A DNA stretch of 64,000 nt. It comes from an uncultured Pelagibacteraceae bacterium (lineage in GTDB: Bacteria > Pseudomonadota > Alphaproteobacteria > Pelagibacterales > Pelagibacteraceae). The position numbers and the translations under genes are program-made. The notes under the pieces are model-generated. The model did no database searches. It had not been told where the DNA came from and saw only the letters and a program-made list of their open reading frames with translations. Where the stretch lies: positions 62,001-126,000 of the forward strand of contig CACPFY010000002.1 in NCBI GenBank assembly GCA_902633335.1, in the 5' to 3' direction. This document shows, in pieces, positions 9,594 to 21,336 of the stretch; position 1 is the stretch's first letter, and each line of letters opens with the position of its first letter.

Positions 9594-10337
9594 ATGAAAA
9601 TTTCTAACAAAGAGTATCAAAAGTTTTCAAAACAAATAATTTTAAAGAAGATTGGGATTATTGGACAACAAAAGTTAAAGTCTGCAAAGGTGCTTGTGTT
9701 AGGTATGGGTGGACTAGGGTGTCCCCTCTCAATTTATTTAGCTAGTCTGGGCATCGGAACAATTGGAATAGTAGATAACGATAAAGTTGAATTATCTAAT
9801 TTAAATCGACAAATTATTTACAGTATAGACGATATTGGAAAATATAAAGTTAATGTGGCTAAAAATAAAATTAAAATAATTAATAAAAATACAATTATCA
9901 AATCATATAAGATCCGAGTAAACAAAACCAATATTGAGAAACTTATAAAAAATTTCGATATACTGTGCGATGGAACAGATAATTTCAAAACCAGACTACT
10001 TATAAATGATCACGCTCATAAACAAAAAAAAATCTTAATTTCTGCAGCTGTAAGTGGATTTGATGGTCATATCTTTAAGTTTAATTTTAAAAAAAAGACA
10101 CCTTGCTATAGATGCTTTCTGCCAGAGATTCCAGAACAAATTAATAATTGTGAGACAGAAGGTGTCATACCAACAATAACTGGCGTCATGGGTACTTTGC
10201 AGGCTAATGAGGTAGTGAATTCAATACTTAACTTCAATTCAAAAATGGAAAAAAAAATGATTGTTTTTAATTCAATTAAAATGAGTTTTAGAACTATACA
10301 TTTAAGTAGAAATAAAAATTGCAGTAATAAATGCTGA
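9594..10337 (+). CDS. moeB: MoeB/ThiF/HesA-family adenylyltransferase
   Basis: E1-like enzyme that adenylates the C-terminal Gly-Gly of a sulfur-carrier protein such as MoaD or ThiS. The 247 residues have the ATP-binding VLGMGGLGCPLS, the VELSNLNRQI segment, the CDGTDNFKTR motif and a zinc site made of CYRC plus a terminal CSNKC. The partner (MoaD or ThiS) cannot be told from sequence and neither is nearby, so the symbol is provisional. It overlaps the next gene by 7 bases and starts 2 bases after coaBC. Confidence 0.85.
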   Translation: MKISNKEYQKFSKQIILKKIGIIGQQKLKSAKVLVLGMGGLGCPLSIYLASLGIGTIGIVDNDKVELSNLNRQIIYSIDDIGKYKVNVAKNKIKIINKNTIIKSYKIRVNKTNIEKLIKNFDILCDGTDNFKTRLLINDHAHKQKKILISAAVSGFDGHIFKFNFKKKTPCYRCFLPEIPEQINNCETEGVIPTITGVMGTLQANEVVNSILNFNSKMEKKMIVFNSIKMSFRTIHLSRNKNCSNKC

Positions 10338-10762
10338 GACTAATTATCATTTTTTATTTTGTTTTCAGCACTTTAGCCAGCGAAGAATATTTTTTGTCTT
10401 TGAGAAATGACAAAGTAAATTTGAGATTAGGTCCATCTTTTGATTATCCTATAAAAATAATTTACAAAAAAAAATACTTGCCAGTTTTAATAAAAGAGAA
10501 ATCAGAAAATTTTAGAAAAATACAAGATCACGAAAATAATTCTGGGTGGATACATATTTCTCAATTATCAAAAAAAAAATCTGTTATAGCGTTAAAAGAT
10601 TTAATTTTATATAATAGACCTACAATATATTCAAAGCCTTTGGTAAATATCGAAACCGGCCGTTTACTTTTAGTTTCAAAATGTAAGGATAATTGGTGTA
10701 AAGTTAAATCTGGTAAATATTCAGGATGGATTAAAAATAAAGAAATTTGGGGTAGGTTATAA
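10331..10762 (+). CDS. Secreted bacterial SH3-like domain protein
   Basis: A 143-residue protein with an N-terminal signal peptide (hydrophobic stretch LIIIFYFVFS, then a likely cleavage near Ala-Ser). Two SH3-like units follow, each with an N-L-R or N-R-P turn and a GWI segment (VNLRLGPSFDYP...SGWIHISQL; LYNRPTIYSKP...SGWIKNKE). Such domains usually bind peptidoglycan or other wall components in the periplasm; the exact ligand is unknown. It overlaps the MoeB gene by 7 bases and is the last gene of the ubiE operon, converging on the DUF2061 gene with two bases between. Confidence 0.82.
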   Translation: MLRLIIIFYFVFSTLASEEYFLSLRNDKVNLRLGPSFDYPIKIIYKKKYLPVLIKEKSENFRKIQDHENNSGWIHISQLSKKKSVIALKDLILYNRPTIYSKPLVNIETGRLLLVSKCKDNWCKVKSGKYSGWIKNKEIWGRL

Positions 10763-10764
10763 AA

Positions 10765-11010
10765 TTATTTTGATGCAACTTTAGAAGCCCAAAATTTATC
10801 TAATAAAAAATACCAAACTGTATTAGCTAATGGTTCAACTATTGCATCTGTTAAAGCTATCATAAATGAAACATCGGCTACAAGCATCAAGACAGTTATT
10901 GCTATTAAAAAATGTCCAATAGTGTAAACGAGTGTTCTTAAAAGTGAGCCTTTATTATTTTCGTAAATTTTTCTAGCTGCACCATGTATACCTTGTGTAA
11001 ATTCAGTCAT
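10765..11010 (-). CDS. DUF2061-family small membrane protein
   Basis: An 81-residue protein of unknown function matching the DUF2061 pattern: an R-T-L-x-Y-T-I start to a membrane helix (LLRTLVYTIGHFLIAITVLML), a second hydrophobic segment, and a conserved terminal NTVWYFLLDKFWA. Two transmembrane helices are visible. It lies one base after the katG stop in the same direction, so it is probably transcribed with katG and may share its regulation. A role in oxidative stress is only inferred from position. Confidence 0.75.
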   Translation of the reverse strand: MTEFTQGIHGAARKIYENNKGSLLRTLVYTIGHFLIAITVLMLVADVSFMIALTDAIVEPLANTVWYFLLDKFWASKVASK

Positions 11011-11011
11011 A

Positions 11012-13189
<2,178 letters not shown>

Positions 13190-13200
13190 TTAGTTCAATA

Positions 13201-13234
13201 TCTAGTTTATAATAATTCTAAACTAGAAAGTCAA
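13201..13234 (-). promoter_or_regulatory. katG promoter with embedded candidate Irr box (ICE)
   Basis: On the minus strand TTGACT (13234-13229), 17 bases and TATAAA (13211-13206) form a sigma-70-type promoter with a short leader to the katG ATG at 13183. The spacer and -10 overlap TTTATAATAATTCTAAA (13206-13222, plus strand), which matches the rhizobial iron-control element TTTAGAA-N3-TTCTAAA at all but one position. The repeat extends outward: TCTAGTTTA and TAAACTAGA give a 27-base palindrome with one mismatched pair. A protein bound here would block RNA polymerase. The irr gene is next door, so Irr control of katG is the natural inference. Confidence 0.75.
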
Positions 13235-13244
13235 TAAGAGATGG

Positions 13245-13664
13245 TTATTTTTGAATTCTGATTACAACTTCAAGATTTTTTATTTTTTTACCTTTTGGTG
13301 GGACTGGAACTTTGCTTAATTTTATTTGGCTATAATGAATATCAGTAAGTTCTTTGCTTCCTTCATCGTAAAAGTGGTGGTGCGACTTAATGTTAGTATC
13401 ATAATAGCTTTTATTTTTACTTGTTAAAATTTCTTTTAGATACCCAGCGCTAGTAAACGCTTCGACTGTATTATAAATTGTTGCCAAAGAAACTTTGGTA
13501 GTTCCATTTTTATTTATTTTTTTGTTTAATGTCTCAACTGTAAAATGAAAAGTTTTTTTTCTATCAAATAAAAACTGGCAAATTTTTAACCTCTGTTTTG
13601 TGGGTCTAAGATTTGAGGATCTTAATTTTTGGACATACATTTTTAAATTATCACTAATAATCAT
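13245..13664 (-). CDS. irr: Iron response regulator Irr (Fur superfamily)
   Basis: Fur-family transcription factor that in rhizobia senses heme and represses iron-demanding genes. The 139 residues have the N-terminal winged helix (LRPTKQRLKICQFLF, ATIYNTVEAFTSAGYLKE), the His-rich heme/metal motif SHHHFYDEG with three His at about 95-97, and the Irr-type C terminus (VPVPPKGKKIKNLEVVIRIQK). There are no Cys pairs for the structural zinc of classical Fur. Gene order irr-fabA-fabB-fabI also occurs in rhizobia, which supports Irr over PerR. Likely targets are the adjacent katG promoter and its own promoter. Confidence 0.85.
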   Translation of the reverse strand: MIISDNLKMYVQKLRSSNLRPTKQRLKICQFLFDRKKTFHFTVETLNKKINKNGTTKVSLATIYNTVEAFTSAGYLKEILTSKNKSYYDTNIKSHHHFYDEGSKELTDIHYSQIKLSKVPVPPKGKKIKNLEVVIRIQK

Positions 13665-13669
13665 TGATT

Positions 13670-13698
13670 TTGCTTACTTTATAGTTTTAAACTATTTA
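13670..13698 (+). promoter_or_regulatory. irr/fabA divergent promoter region with palindrome
   Basis: The 77-base gap between irr and fabA carries the perfect palindrome ATAGTTTTAAACTAT (13681-13695). On the plus strand it fills the spacer of a possible fabA promoter (TTGCTT, 17 bases, TATTTA). On the minus strand it lies just after a possible irr promoter (TTGATT, 16 bases, TATAAA), near the expected transcript start. Its AGTTT/AAACT half-sites echo the outer arms of the katG palindrome. It could be an Irr autoregulatory site, but it is not a canonical Irr box. Confidence 0.45.
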
Positions 13699-13741
13699 TA
13701 TATAATTAACTACTTTAATCAAGTAAAACCATATTTAAAAA

Positions 13742-14248
13742 ATGAAGCAAAAGAATAGTTATAATTATCAAGATTTAATTGATTGTGGTAATGGTATTCT
13801 TTTTGGTGAAGGTAATGCAAAATTACCACTGCCTCCGATGCTTATGTTTGACAGAATTACAAAAATTGAAAATAGCACAGGAACTTTCAATCGAGGCTAT
13901 CTGGAAGCCGAATTAGATATTAAGGATGATCTTTGGTTTTTTAAATGTCATTTTCAAAAAGATCCGGTGATGCCAGGTTGTCTTGGTTTAGATGCAATGT
14001 GGCAATTAGTTGGTTTTTATCTTGGTTGGACAGGTGAACCCGGAAAAGGGAGAGCTTTGGGGGTAAGCACAGTTAAATTTACTGGTGAAGTTTTAAAAAA
14101 AGTTAAGATGGCCACTTATAAAATAAATATAAAAAGAATTTTAAAAAAAGAGGGTGCTGTAGTAGGATTAGCTAATGGCACATTAGATGCTGATGGAAAA
14201 GTAATCTATGTAGCAGAAAATTTGAAAGTAGGTTTGTTTAAGTCATGA
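13742..14248 (+). CDS. fabA: 3-hydroxydecanoyl-ACP dehydratase/isomerase FabA
   Basis: Introduces the cis double bond at the C10 stage of fatty-acid synthesis by dehydration and isomerisation. The 168 residues show the hot-dog fold signatures: [10 protein letters not shown] near the N terminus, the catalytic His in [30 protein letters not shown], and FTGEVLK. Its stop overlaps the fabB ATG by four bases. It heads the fabA-fabB-fabI operon, divergent from irr. Confidence 0.97.
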   Translation: MKQKNSYNYQDLIDCGNGILFGEGNAKLPLPPMLMFDRITKIENSTGTFNRGYLEAELDIKDDLWFFKCHFQKDPVMPGCLGLDAMWQLVGFYLGWTGEPGKGRALGVSTVKFTGEVLKKVKMATYKINIKRILKKEGAVVGLANGTLDADGKVIYVAENLKVGLFKS

Positions 14249-15456
14249 GAAGGGTAGTAATTACAGGTCTTGGTATAGTATCTTGTCTTGGTAATAATCA
14301 AGAAGAAGTCCATCAATCCTTAATAAATTCTAAATCAGGCATTTCTTATGCGGACGAATACAAAGAACATAATCTTAAAAGCCATGTACACGGTAAACCA
14401 AATATTAAACTTTCAGATTTTGTAGATAGAAAAACAATTAGATTCATGGGGTCTGGCTCAGCTTATAATTATATTGCTATGAAAGAAGCAATTTCAGACT
14501 CTGGTTTAAAGGAAAAAGAGGTAAGTAACTTTAAAACTGGAATAATTATGGGTTCAGGTGGTCCATCTATTGAGAATGTAATTCTTGCTGCAGATAAAAC
14601 TAGAGCTAAAACTCCAAAATTAATGGGTCCATTTATTGTGCCTAGAACAATGGGTAGTACAGCTTCTGCCACACTAGCAGTGCCATTTAAGATTAAAGGA
14701 ACAAATTATACAATGAGCTCTGCCTGTGCAACTAGTGGACACTGTATTGGAAATGCAATGGAATTAATTCAAATTGGAAAACAAGATATTATATTTGCAG
14801 GAGGAAGTGAAGAGGTCCATTGGGCGATGACTGCTATGTTTGATGCAATGACAGCTTTATCCTCAAAATATAATGATAAACCTGAAACTGCTTCACGGGC
14901 TTATGACAAAACCAGGGATGGATTTGTTATTGCTGGTGGAGCTGGAGTATTAGTGCTTGAGGAATATGAACATGCAAAAGCCAGAGGAGCAAAAATTTAT
15001 GCTGAGTTAACTGGCTATGGTGCAACATCTGATGGTTATGACATGGTTGCTCCATCTGGTGAAGGTGCTGTAAGATGTATGCAAATGGCCATGGCTACCG
15101 CTAGAAATAAAATTGATTATATAAATACACACGGAACATCAACCCCTGTAGGAGATATTACAGAGCTCAACGCAGTTCAAAAGACTTTTGGAGAAAAAAT
15201 TCCAAAAATTAGTTCTACAAAGTCTTTATCGGGACACCCTTTAGGAGCCGCATCAGTGCATGAAGCGATTTATTGTCTAATTATGATGAAAAATAATTTT
15301 ATTGCTGGTTCTGCAAATATAAGTGAAATGGATGAAGAGGCAAAAAAATTCCCTATAGTTACAAAAACTGAAAAAGGGGCTAAGCTTAACACTGTAATGT
15401 CTAATAGCTTTGGTTTTGGAGGCACAAACGCTGCTTTGATTTTTGAGAAATTATAA
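14245..15456 (+). CDS. fabB: 3-oxoacyl-ACP synthase I (FabB)
   Basis: Condensing enzyme that elongates unsaturated acyl-ACP, the partner of FabA. The 403 residues carry the Cys-His-His triad: the nucleophile in [12 protein letters not shown], the His in [11 protein letters not shown] and the His in [14 protein letters not shown]. The glycine-rich [12 protein letters not shown] closes the protein. Direct linkage to fabA identifies it as FabB rather than FabF. Confidence 0.96.
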   Translation: MRRVVITGLGIVSCLGNNQEEVHQSLINSKSGISYADEYKEHNLKSHVHGKPNIKLSDFVDRKTIRFMGSGSAYNYIAMKEAISDSGLKEKEVSNFKTGIIMGSGGPSIENVILAADKTRAKTPKLMGPFIVPRTMGSTASATLAVPFKIKGTNYTMSSACATSGHCIGNAMELIQIGKQDIIFAGGSEEVHWAMTAMFDAMTALSSKYNDKPETASRAYDKTRDGFVIAGGAGVLVLEEYEHAKARGAKIYAELTGYGATSDGYDMVAPSGEGAVRCMQMAMATARNKIDYINTHGTSTPVGDITELNAVQKTFGEKIPKISSTKSLSGHPLGAASVHEAIYCLIMMKNNFIAGSANISEMDEEAKKFPIVTKTEKGAKLNTVMSNSFGFGGTNAALIFEKL

Positions 15457-15458
15457 TT

Positions 15459-16244
15459 ATGAGTTTAATGAAGGGTAAAAAAGGATTGATAATGGGTGTT
15501 GCAAATGAGAGATCAATTGCATGGGGAATTTCTCAGAAACTTGCAGAAGCGGGTGCTGAATTAGCTTTTACATATTTAGGAGACGCTTTGAAAAAGAGAG
15601 TTATACCTTTGGCTGAAAAACTTAATTCAAAAGTTACATTTAGTTGTGATGTTGAAAAAAAAGATGAGGTTATTAAACTTTTTGAGAATGTAAAGTCTAA
15701 ATGGGGTAAAATTGACTTCGTAGTTCACGCAGTTGCCTTTTCAGATAAATCGGAATTATCAGGCGAGTATTTAAATACTTCAAGAGAAAATTTTTTAAAA
15801 AGTATGCTTATTTCTTGTTTTTCCTTTACTGAAGTATCAAAAGAGGCCTCTAAAATAATGAAAGATGGGGGAAGTTTGTTGACTCTTACTTATGAATCAA
15901 ACAAAGCGATTCCAAATTATAATGTAATGGGGGTGTGTAAATCTGCTTTGGAAGCTAGTGTAAAATACTTAGCAAGAGATCTTGGTCAAAAAAAAATAAG
16001 AGTGAATGCTATAAGCGCAGGACCAATTAAAACTTTGGCAGCATCTGCAATAGGAGATGCAAAATTTCTATATAAATGGAATGAAGATCATTCTTTTTTA
16101 AAAAGAAACGTTGATATTCACGATGTGGGTAATTCAGCGCTTTATTTGTTAAGTGATTTGGCTAATGGTGTTACAGGAGAAATACATTATGTTGACGCTG
16201 GGTACAATAAAGTAGGGATGCCAGATCCAAAAAATATATCTTAA
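15459..16244 (+). CDS. fabI: Enoyl-ACP reductase (NADH) FabI
   Basis: Catalyses the last step of each fatty-acid elongation cycle, reducing enoyl-ACP with NADH. The 261 residues have the FabI-type cofactor motif (GVANERSIAWGIS), a Tyr-x6-Met/Lys active site in AIPNYNVMGVCKSALEASVKYLA and the RVNAISAGPIKTLAASAI segment. It starts two bases after fabB. A FabI adjacent to FabAB is also found in rhizobia. Confidence 0.95.
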   Translation: MSLMKGKKGLIMGVANERSIAWGISQKLAEAGAELAFTYLGDALKKRVIPLAEKLNSKVTFSCDVEKKDEVIKLFENVKSKWGKIDFVVHAVAFSDKSELSGEYLNTSRENFLKSMLISCFSFTEVSKEASKIMKDGGSLLTLTYESNKAIPNYNVMGVCKSALEASVKYLARDLGQKKIRVNAISAGPIKTLAASAIGDAKFLYKWNEDHSFLKRNVDIHDVGNSALYLLSDLANGVTGEIHYVDAGYNKVGMPDPKNIS

Positions 16245-16321
16245 CTTGCAAAAATTACATTACTAATTTGCATAAATAGAAAAACCAAAAAAACTAAAAA
16301 AGATTAGAAGTAAAGGTTAGA

Positions 16322-16837
16322 ATGAAAGATTTAAATAAAAAAGTAAGAGAAAAATTTGAGAACTTCTTTGATTGGATTAAAGGTGCTGAACTAGTTGAGC
16401 TTAAATCTTGTAATCCAGATGAGGATCCAATCAGACCGGAACTAGACAATGATTTTAGAACAAGTCATGGACGAAAAATTTATGGAGTAAAATACAAAAA
16501 TGAAATCTGTGCTATAATGTGCTTTGGTTTTACAAACGATATTCCGAAATCGGTTGATGAGTTAGACCTAATGACAAGGGATGCTCATTTACAAAGTATT
16601 AGAAGAGATCAAAAAGTAGGAAGAATAGCTATAGCTTACACTGTCTGGTCCAAAAAAAAGGGTGGCGGAAAACTCATTGTTAAAGAGGTATTTAAAAAAA
16701 TTAAAAATTCTAACCATCTAAACAGATTAGTAACACTGTCTCCTTTAACTGATATGGCTAGAAATTTTCATTTAAGAAATGGAGCAATTGAACTCCAAGT
16801 TAATAAAGAAACTCAAAATTTCGAGTATAAAATTTAA
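16322..16837 (+). CDS. GNAT-fold-like protein of unknown function
   Basis: A 171-residue protein I cannot name. The centre resembles an acetyltransferase core: a beta strand (GRIAIAYTVWSKKKG) followed by GGGKLIVKEVFKKI, where the acetyl-CoA-binding loop would lie, and then VTLSPLTDMARNFHLRNGAIEL, like the closing R/K-NGF segment of GNAT enzymes. The phrase TLSP is also seen in the GNAT-like part of malonyl-CoA decarboxylase, which is suggestive next to fatty-acid genes but weak. There is no signal peptide or membrane segment. It lies 77 bases after fabI, with AAAGG before the ATG, and converges on pnp. Confidence 0.55.
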   Translation: MKDLNKKVREKFENFFDWIKGAELVELKSCNPDEDPIRPELDNDFRTSHGRKIYGVKYKNEICAIMCFGFTNDIPKSVDELDLMTRDAHLQSIRRDQKVGRIAIAYTVWSKKKGGGKLIVKEVFKKIKNSNHLNRLVTLSPLTDMARNFHLRNGAIELQVNKETQNFEYKI

Positions 16838-16842
16838 ATTTA

Positions 16843-18915
16843 TTAAGCTACGGCTTGTTTTATTGAAAGTTTAACTTTACCTCTATCAAAACCAAGAACT
16901 TTTACGGATACTTCATCTCCTTCTTTAACAACATCAGATACTTTGGCTACTCTTTTGCCTGCTAGTTCAGAGATATGAACTAGGCCATCCTGTTTACCAA
17001 GAAAATTAACAAAAGCACCGAACTCCATAATTTTTACAACTTTACCTTTGTAAATTTTCCCCACTTCAGGTTTTGCTATAAGAGACTTAATAATATCAAT
17101 AGCTGTATTTCTTGATTTTTCATCTGGTGCCGCCACAGTAACCTCTCCAGTGTCTTTAACATCTACCTTGGCTCCAGATTTTTCTACTATTTCTCGGATG
17201 GTTGCCCCGCCTTTTCCAATTACTGTTGCTATGTCTTTTTTATCAACCTTTATTGTTTCCATCTTTGGAGTATGTTTTGAAAATTCTTTTCTTGATGTCT
17301 TTATCGCTTTATTCATTTCAGCTAAAATATACTCTCTGCCGGCTTTAGCTTGTTTTAAGGCCTGTTCCATAATTTCGAAGGTAATTCCTGTTATTTTAAT
17401 ATCCATTTGCAATGATGTGATTCCATCTTTAGTGCCAGCAACTTTGAAATCCATGTCTCCTAGGTGATCTTCATCTCCCAAAATGTCTGATAAAACTGAA
17501 AAATTTTCTCCCTCTTTAATTAAGCCCATAGCTATTCCTGCGACTGGTTCTTTTATTGGCACTCCAGCATCCATAAGTGATAATGATGTTCCACACACTG
17601 TTGCCATCGAAGAAGATCCATTTGACTCTGTTATTTCAGATACAACTCTTAAAGTATAAGGAAAATTTTCTTTTAAAGGTAAAGATGAGTTGATAGCTCT
17701 CCAAGCAAGTTTACCATGACCTATTTCTCTTCTACCAGTTCCTATTCTTCCACATTCACCTACAGAAAAAGGTGGAAAATTATAGTGTAACATGAAGCTC
17801 GATCGTTGCATGCCATCTAGGCTTTCAAGTCTTTGTTCATCATCAGACATGCCTAAAGTCGTAACTACTAATGCTTGAGTTTCTCCTCTTGTAAATAAGG
17901 CTGAACCATGCGTTCTTGGTAAGACACCTACTTCACACTCAATTTTTCTAACATCATCAAGGCCTCTTCCATCGATTCTTTTTTTGTCTTTTAAAATTGC
18001 TGTTCTTACAATATCTTTTTCGAGAGATTTTAGTTGAGCCATAGCTTGGTTTTCTGTAACATTTTCATCATCTTTAAACATTTCTTTACATTTTGAATCA
18101 ATTTCTGAAATCGCTGTAGATCTTTTTTTCTTATCTACTTCTTTAAAAGCTTTTCGAAGATCTGTTTCAAATTCTTTTGTTATTTTTTTCTTAATTTCAG
18201 AATTATCAACTTCTTCAATTTCCCATTTTGGTTTAGATGCTTTTTTTGCCAACTGTTCTATTAAATTAATGATTGGAATAAATTTTTCATGTCCAAATTT
18301 CACTGCATCTAACATTATTTTTTCTGATAACCCCGAAGTCTCAGATTCTACCATTAAAACTGCATCTTTTGTTCCGGCTACAACTAGATCTAATTCAGAA
18401 GTTTTTAACTCCTCTTGCGATGGATTTAGTAAATATTTTCCATCTTTAAATCCAACTCTGCTTGCAGCTATTGGTCCTTGAAAAGGAAGGCCAGATATTG
18501 ACAGGGCGGCTGATGAAGCAATAATAGAGAGTATATCTGGTTGGTTTTCGCCATCATAAGATAACACTGTAGGTAATAATTGCACTTCGTTCATAAAACT
18601 AGACGGAAATAACGGCCTAATGGGTCTATCGATCAATCTAGAAATCAAAGTTTCAGCTTCGGTTGGTCTAGCTTCTCTTTTAAAGTAACCTCCAGGTATT
18701 TTTCCTGCAGCATAATACTTTTCTTGATAATTAACAGATAAAGGAAAATAGTCTTGACCTTCGTTAAGTTTTTTTGCACCTACAGCTGTTGCTATTACAA
18801 CTGTTTCACCTAATTTCGCTATTATTGCTCCATCAGCTTGTCTGGCAACTTTACCAGTTTCTAAAACTAATTTTTTTCCTCCAAAATCTATTTCTTCCTT
18901 TTGAATTTTAAACAT
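16843..18915 (-). CDS. pnp: Polyribonucleotide nucleotidyltransferase (PNPase)
   Basis: 3'-to-5' phosphorolytic exoribonuclease of the RNA degradosome. The 690 residues contain two RNase PH-like domains separated by a helical linker, the second with [15 protein letters not shown] and the active-site [25 protein letters not shown] domain ([21 protein letters not shown]) and an S1 domain ([28 protein letters not shown]) follow. Its ATG overlaps the rpsO stop by one base. It is the last gene of the nusA operon. Confidence 0.98.
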   Translation of the reverse strand: MFKIQKEEIDFGGKKLVLETGKVARQADGAIIAKLGETVVIATAVGAKKLNEGQDYFPLSVNYQEKYYAAGKIPGGYFKREARPTEAETLISRLIDRPIRPLFPSSFMNEVQLLPTVLSYDGENQPDILSIIASSAALSISGLPFQGPIAASRVGFKDGKYLLNPSQEELKTSELDLVVAGTKDAVLMVESETSGLSEKIMLDAVKFGHEKFIPIINLIEQLAKKASKPKWEIEEVDNSEIKKKITKEFETDLRKAFKEVDKKKRSTAISEIDSKCKEMFKDDENVTENQAMAQLKSLEKDIVRTAILKDKKRIDGRGLDDVRKIECEVGVLPRTHGSALFTRGETQALVVTTLGMSDDEQRLESLDGMQRSSFMLHYNFPPFSVGECGRIGTGRREIGHGKLAWRAINSSLPLKENFPYTLRVVSEITESNGSSSMATVCGTSLSLMDAGVPIKEPVAGIAMGLIKEGENFSVLSDILGDEDHLGDMDFKVAGTKDGITSLQMDIKITGITFEIMEQALKQAKAGREYILAEMNKAIKTSRKEFSKHTPKMETIKVDKKDIATVIGKGGATIREIVEKSGAKVDVKDTGEVTVAAPDEKSRNTAIDIIKSLIAKPEVGKIYKGKVVKIMEFGAFVNFLGKQDGLVHISELAGKRVAKVSDVVKEGDEVSVKVLGFDRGKVKLSIKQAVA

Positions 18916-19175
18916 TATTTTCTAAGACTTAATTGTTTTATAATTTTTTCATATGAGTCAGGTTTTTTTCTCTTGAGATAACTCAATAATTTTTTTCTTT
19001 TATTTACTGACTTTGATAAACCTATCGTAGAATGCTTATCTTTTTTAAATTTTTTAAAATGGACTGCTAATTTTTCAATTTTACTGCTAAGCAAACCAAT
19101 TTGTATCTCAGCGGAGCCAACATCGGACTTGTTAATTGCAAGTGACTTAATTATATCTTTTTTTGTTTGTTTCAT
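18915..19175 (-). CDS. rpsO: 30S ribosomal protein S15
   Basis: Primary 16S rRNA-binding protein of the small subunit. The 86 residues hold the S15 core: [43 protein letters not shown] and a terminal [20 protein letters not shown]. The chosen ATG lies inside the end of rbfA (29-base overlap), which gives the standard N-terminal length. The truB gene that normally separates rbfA from rpsO in this operon is absent. Confidence 0.95.
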   Translation of the reverse strand: MKQTKKDIIKSLAINKSDVGSAEIQIGLLSSKIEKLAVHFKKFKKDKHSTIGLSKSVNKRKKLLSYLKRKKPDSYEKIIKQLSLRK

Positions 19176-19548
19176 CTTTTTTATTTTCTTTAATCAACCT
19201 TTCTATTTTTTCTGCATATTCGAAAGATCTATCTTCAATAAAGTTGAGTTTTGGAAGAAACTTTAAACTTAGCTTTTTTGATAATGCTTTTCTAACAAGA
19301 TGAGCGTTATCAGTCAATACACCTACGATTTCTTTCATATCTATTCCACCTAGTGGTATCACATAAACTCTAGCAGTTTTCAAGTCTGGGGTCATTCTTA
19401 CTTCTGTTACCGTTATAAATCGCGAATTAAACGACGATATCTTTGTCTCGTTTTTAATGAATATTTCACCAATACTTTGTTTAACCAGCTCTCCTACTCT
19501 TAGTTGCCTTTGGGAATATCCTTTATTAGAAAAACCACTATTAATCAT
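19147..19548 (-). CDS. rbfA: Ribosome-binding factor A
   Basis: Assists late maturation of the 30S subunit and 16S rRNA 5' end. The 133 residues show the family features SQRQLRVGELVKQSIGEIF, VTEVRMTPDLKTARVYV and a C-terminal LKFLPKLNFIEDRSFEYAEKIERLI. Its ATG overlaps the infB stop by four bases and its 3' end overlaps rpsO by 29 bases. Confidence 0.95.
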   Translation of the reverse strand: MINSGFSNKGYSQRQLRVGELVKQSIGEIFIKNETKISSFNSRFITVTEVRMTPDLKTARVYVIPLGGIDMKEIVGVLTDNAHLVRKALSKKLSLKFLPKLNFIEDRSFEYAEKIERLIKENKKDETNKKRYN

Positions 19549-21224
19549 ATAGTCCTCTCTATTTTTTGTATCTGATATGATTCTATTATATCTTTCTCTT
19601 TAAAATCTATGAAATCCCTTAAACTTATTCCGCATTCTAAGCCATTTTTAACTTCTTTAACTGCATTTTTTTCTCTAAAAATACTTATAATTTCACCATC
19701 ATAAACAACTGTGCCATCCCTAACTATTCTTGCCTTGGATTTATTTCGTATTTCGCCATCTATTACTTTAGATCCAGCAATTTTTCCAAATTTTGAAACT
19801 TTAAAAATTTTTTGTACCTCAGCAGAGCCGAGTGAAATTTCTTTTGTATCTGGCTCCAATAGCCCTGAAAGTCTTTTCTCGATATACTCAATAGCCTCGT
19901 ATATTATGTTAAAATATTTTATTTCAATTTTTTGCTCTTCCGATATTTTTTTTGCTTCTCTGTTTGCCTTTACATTAAATCCAATGAGGACTGCTTTTGA
20001 AGCTTTAGCTAGGGATATATCTGTTTCATTGATCATGCCTATTTCTGACAAAATAATTTTTGGTTTTACTTCAGGGTGCTCTATTTTTTCAATCGACATT
20101 TTGAGTGCCTCGCTAGAACCGTGAACATCAGATTTTATGATAACATTTAATTCCTCTACTTCTTCACCTTTATCAAATATTGCAGATTTGTCATTTATCA
20201 TAATCTTATTTTTAGATGAATTTTCATTTTTAAATTCTGAAATTTCTTTAGCTTTATCCTCACTTTCAGTTACCAAAAATTCAGCACCTGAAAATGCTGT
20301 GTCATTCATCCCTAGAATTTCGACAGGCATAGATGGATAAGCTTCATTAACTAGGGCTCCTTCATGATTAATCATAGCTCTAATTTTTCCCCAGGTTTTA
20401 CCACACACAAAATAATCACCTTTTTTAAGAGTTCCATTAGAAACTAAAATTGTTGATACAGGGCCTTTCCCTTTGTCAATTTTTGACTCTATCACTACCC
20501 CAGTAGCTTTATCCGATACAGATGCCTTTAAATCTAAAATTTCTGATTGTAATAGTATACTTTCTTTTAACTTTTCTAGATTCATCTTTTTAGTAGCTGA
20601 CACCTCAACAAATAAAGTATCACCACTTAGATCTTCAGCTACTAACTCATACTTCATTAAATCATTTTTTATTTTTGTAATATTTTTGTTTGGTAAGTCA
20701 GATTTGTTAATAGCTACAATTATAGGAACTTTTGCTGCCTTAGCGTGATTTATAGCCTCTATTGTTTGTGGTTTTATTCCATCGTCTGCTGCCACAACTA
20801 AAACTACAATATCTGTAATCTTAGAACCTCTGGCTCTCATTTCTGTAAAAGCTGCGTGCCCAGGAGTATCAATAAACGTTATAAACTGGTTATCATTCGC
20901 TTTTACCTGGTAAGCTCCAATATGTTGGGTGATACCACCAAATTCATCGGAAACAACATTAGTTTGTCTTAATGCATCGAGAAGTGAAGTTTTTCCATGA
21001 TCAACATGGCCCATTATAGTAACAACTGGAGGCCTCTTCTCAATTTTTCCTCCCATTGATTTATTCTTAATGATTTCCTCGGGTTGAAAATTTTCTATTA
21101 TCGCTTTGTGTCCAAATTCTTTAACAATATATTCTGCAGTATCCTTATCTATAGTATGATTGATAGTTGCCATCACTTTCATATTTAATAAAAATTTTAT
21201 TATGTCGTTTGATTTTTCTGCCAT
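19545..21224 (-). CDS. infB: Translation initiation factor IF-2, main part (gene interrupted upstream)
   Basis: GTPase that places initiator tRNA on the 30S subunit. This ORF of 559 residues, as given by the track, holds the conserved IF2 N-domain end, the G domain ([30 protein letters not shown]) and the beta-barrel and C-terminal domains. The upstream part of the protein is in another reading frame (21337-21741). The intact gene would span 19545-21741; an extra A in a short run at 21344-21349 splits it. The ATG at 21224 is simply the first Met in this frame and may not be a real start. Confidence 0.9.
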   Translation of the reverse strand: MAEKSNDIIKFLLNMKVMATINHTIDKDTAEYIVKEFGHKAIIENFQPEEIIKNKSMGGKIEKRPPVVTIMGHVDHGKTSLLDALRQTNVVSDEFGGITQHIGAYQVKANDNQFITFIDTPGHAAFTEMRARGSKITDIVVLVVAADDGIKPQTIEAINHAKAAKVPIIVAINKSDLPNKNITKIKNDLMKYELVAEDLSGDTLFVEVSATKKMNLEKLKESILLQSEILDLKASVSDKATGVVIESKIDKGKGPVSTILVSNGTLKKGDYFVCGKTWGKIRAMINHEGALVNEAYPSMPVEILGMNDTAFSGAEFLVTESEDKAKEISEFKNENSSKNKIMINDKSAIFDKGEEVEELNVIIKSDVHGSSEALKMSIEKIEHPEVKPKIILSEIGMINETDISLAKASKAVLIGFNVKANREAKKISEEQKIEIKYFNIIYEAIEYIEKRLSGLLEPDTKEISLGSAEVQKIFKVSKFGKIAGSKVIDGEIRNKSKARIVRDGTVVYDGEIISIFREKNAVKEVKNGLECGISLRDFIDFKEKDIIESYQIQKIERTI

Positions 21225-21336
21225 CCGGTTAGATAATTCTTGAATAGTAATTTGCTCAGGAATTTTAACTTCTCTTATAACTTTTTTATATTCTTTCTTC
21301 TCATCAGAGTCTGGATTAATTTTTTTCTCTTTTAAT

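Noticed and set aside
17150-17467. 105-residue plus-strand ORF inside pnp
   Set aside because: Antisense shadow of conserved PNPase domains; no family pattern.
19711-20124. 137-residue plus-strand ORF inside infB
   Set aside because: Antisense shadow; hydrophobic by composition only.
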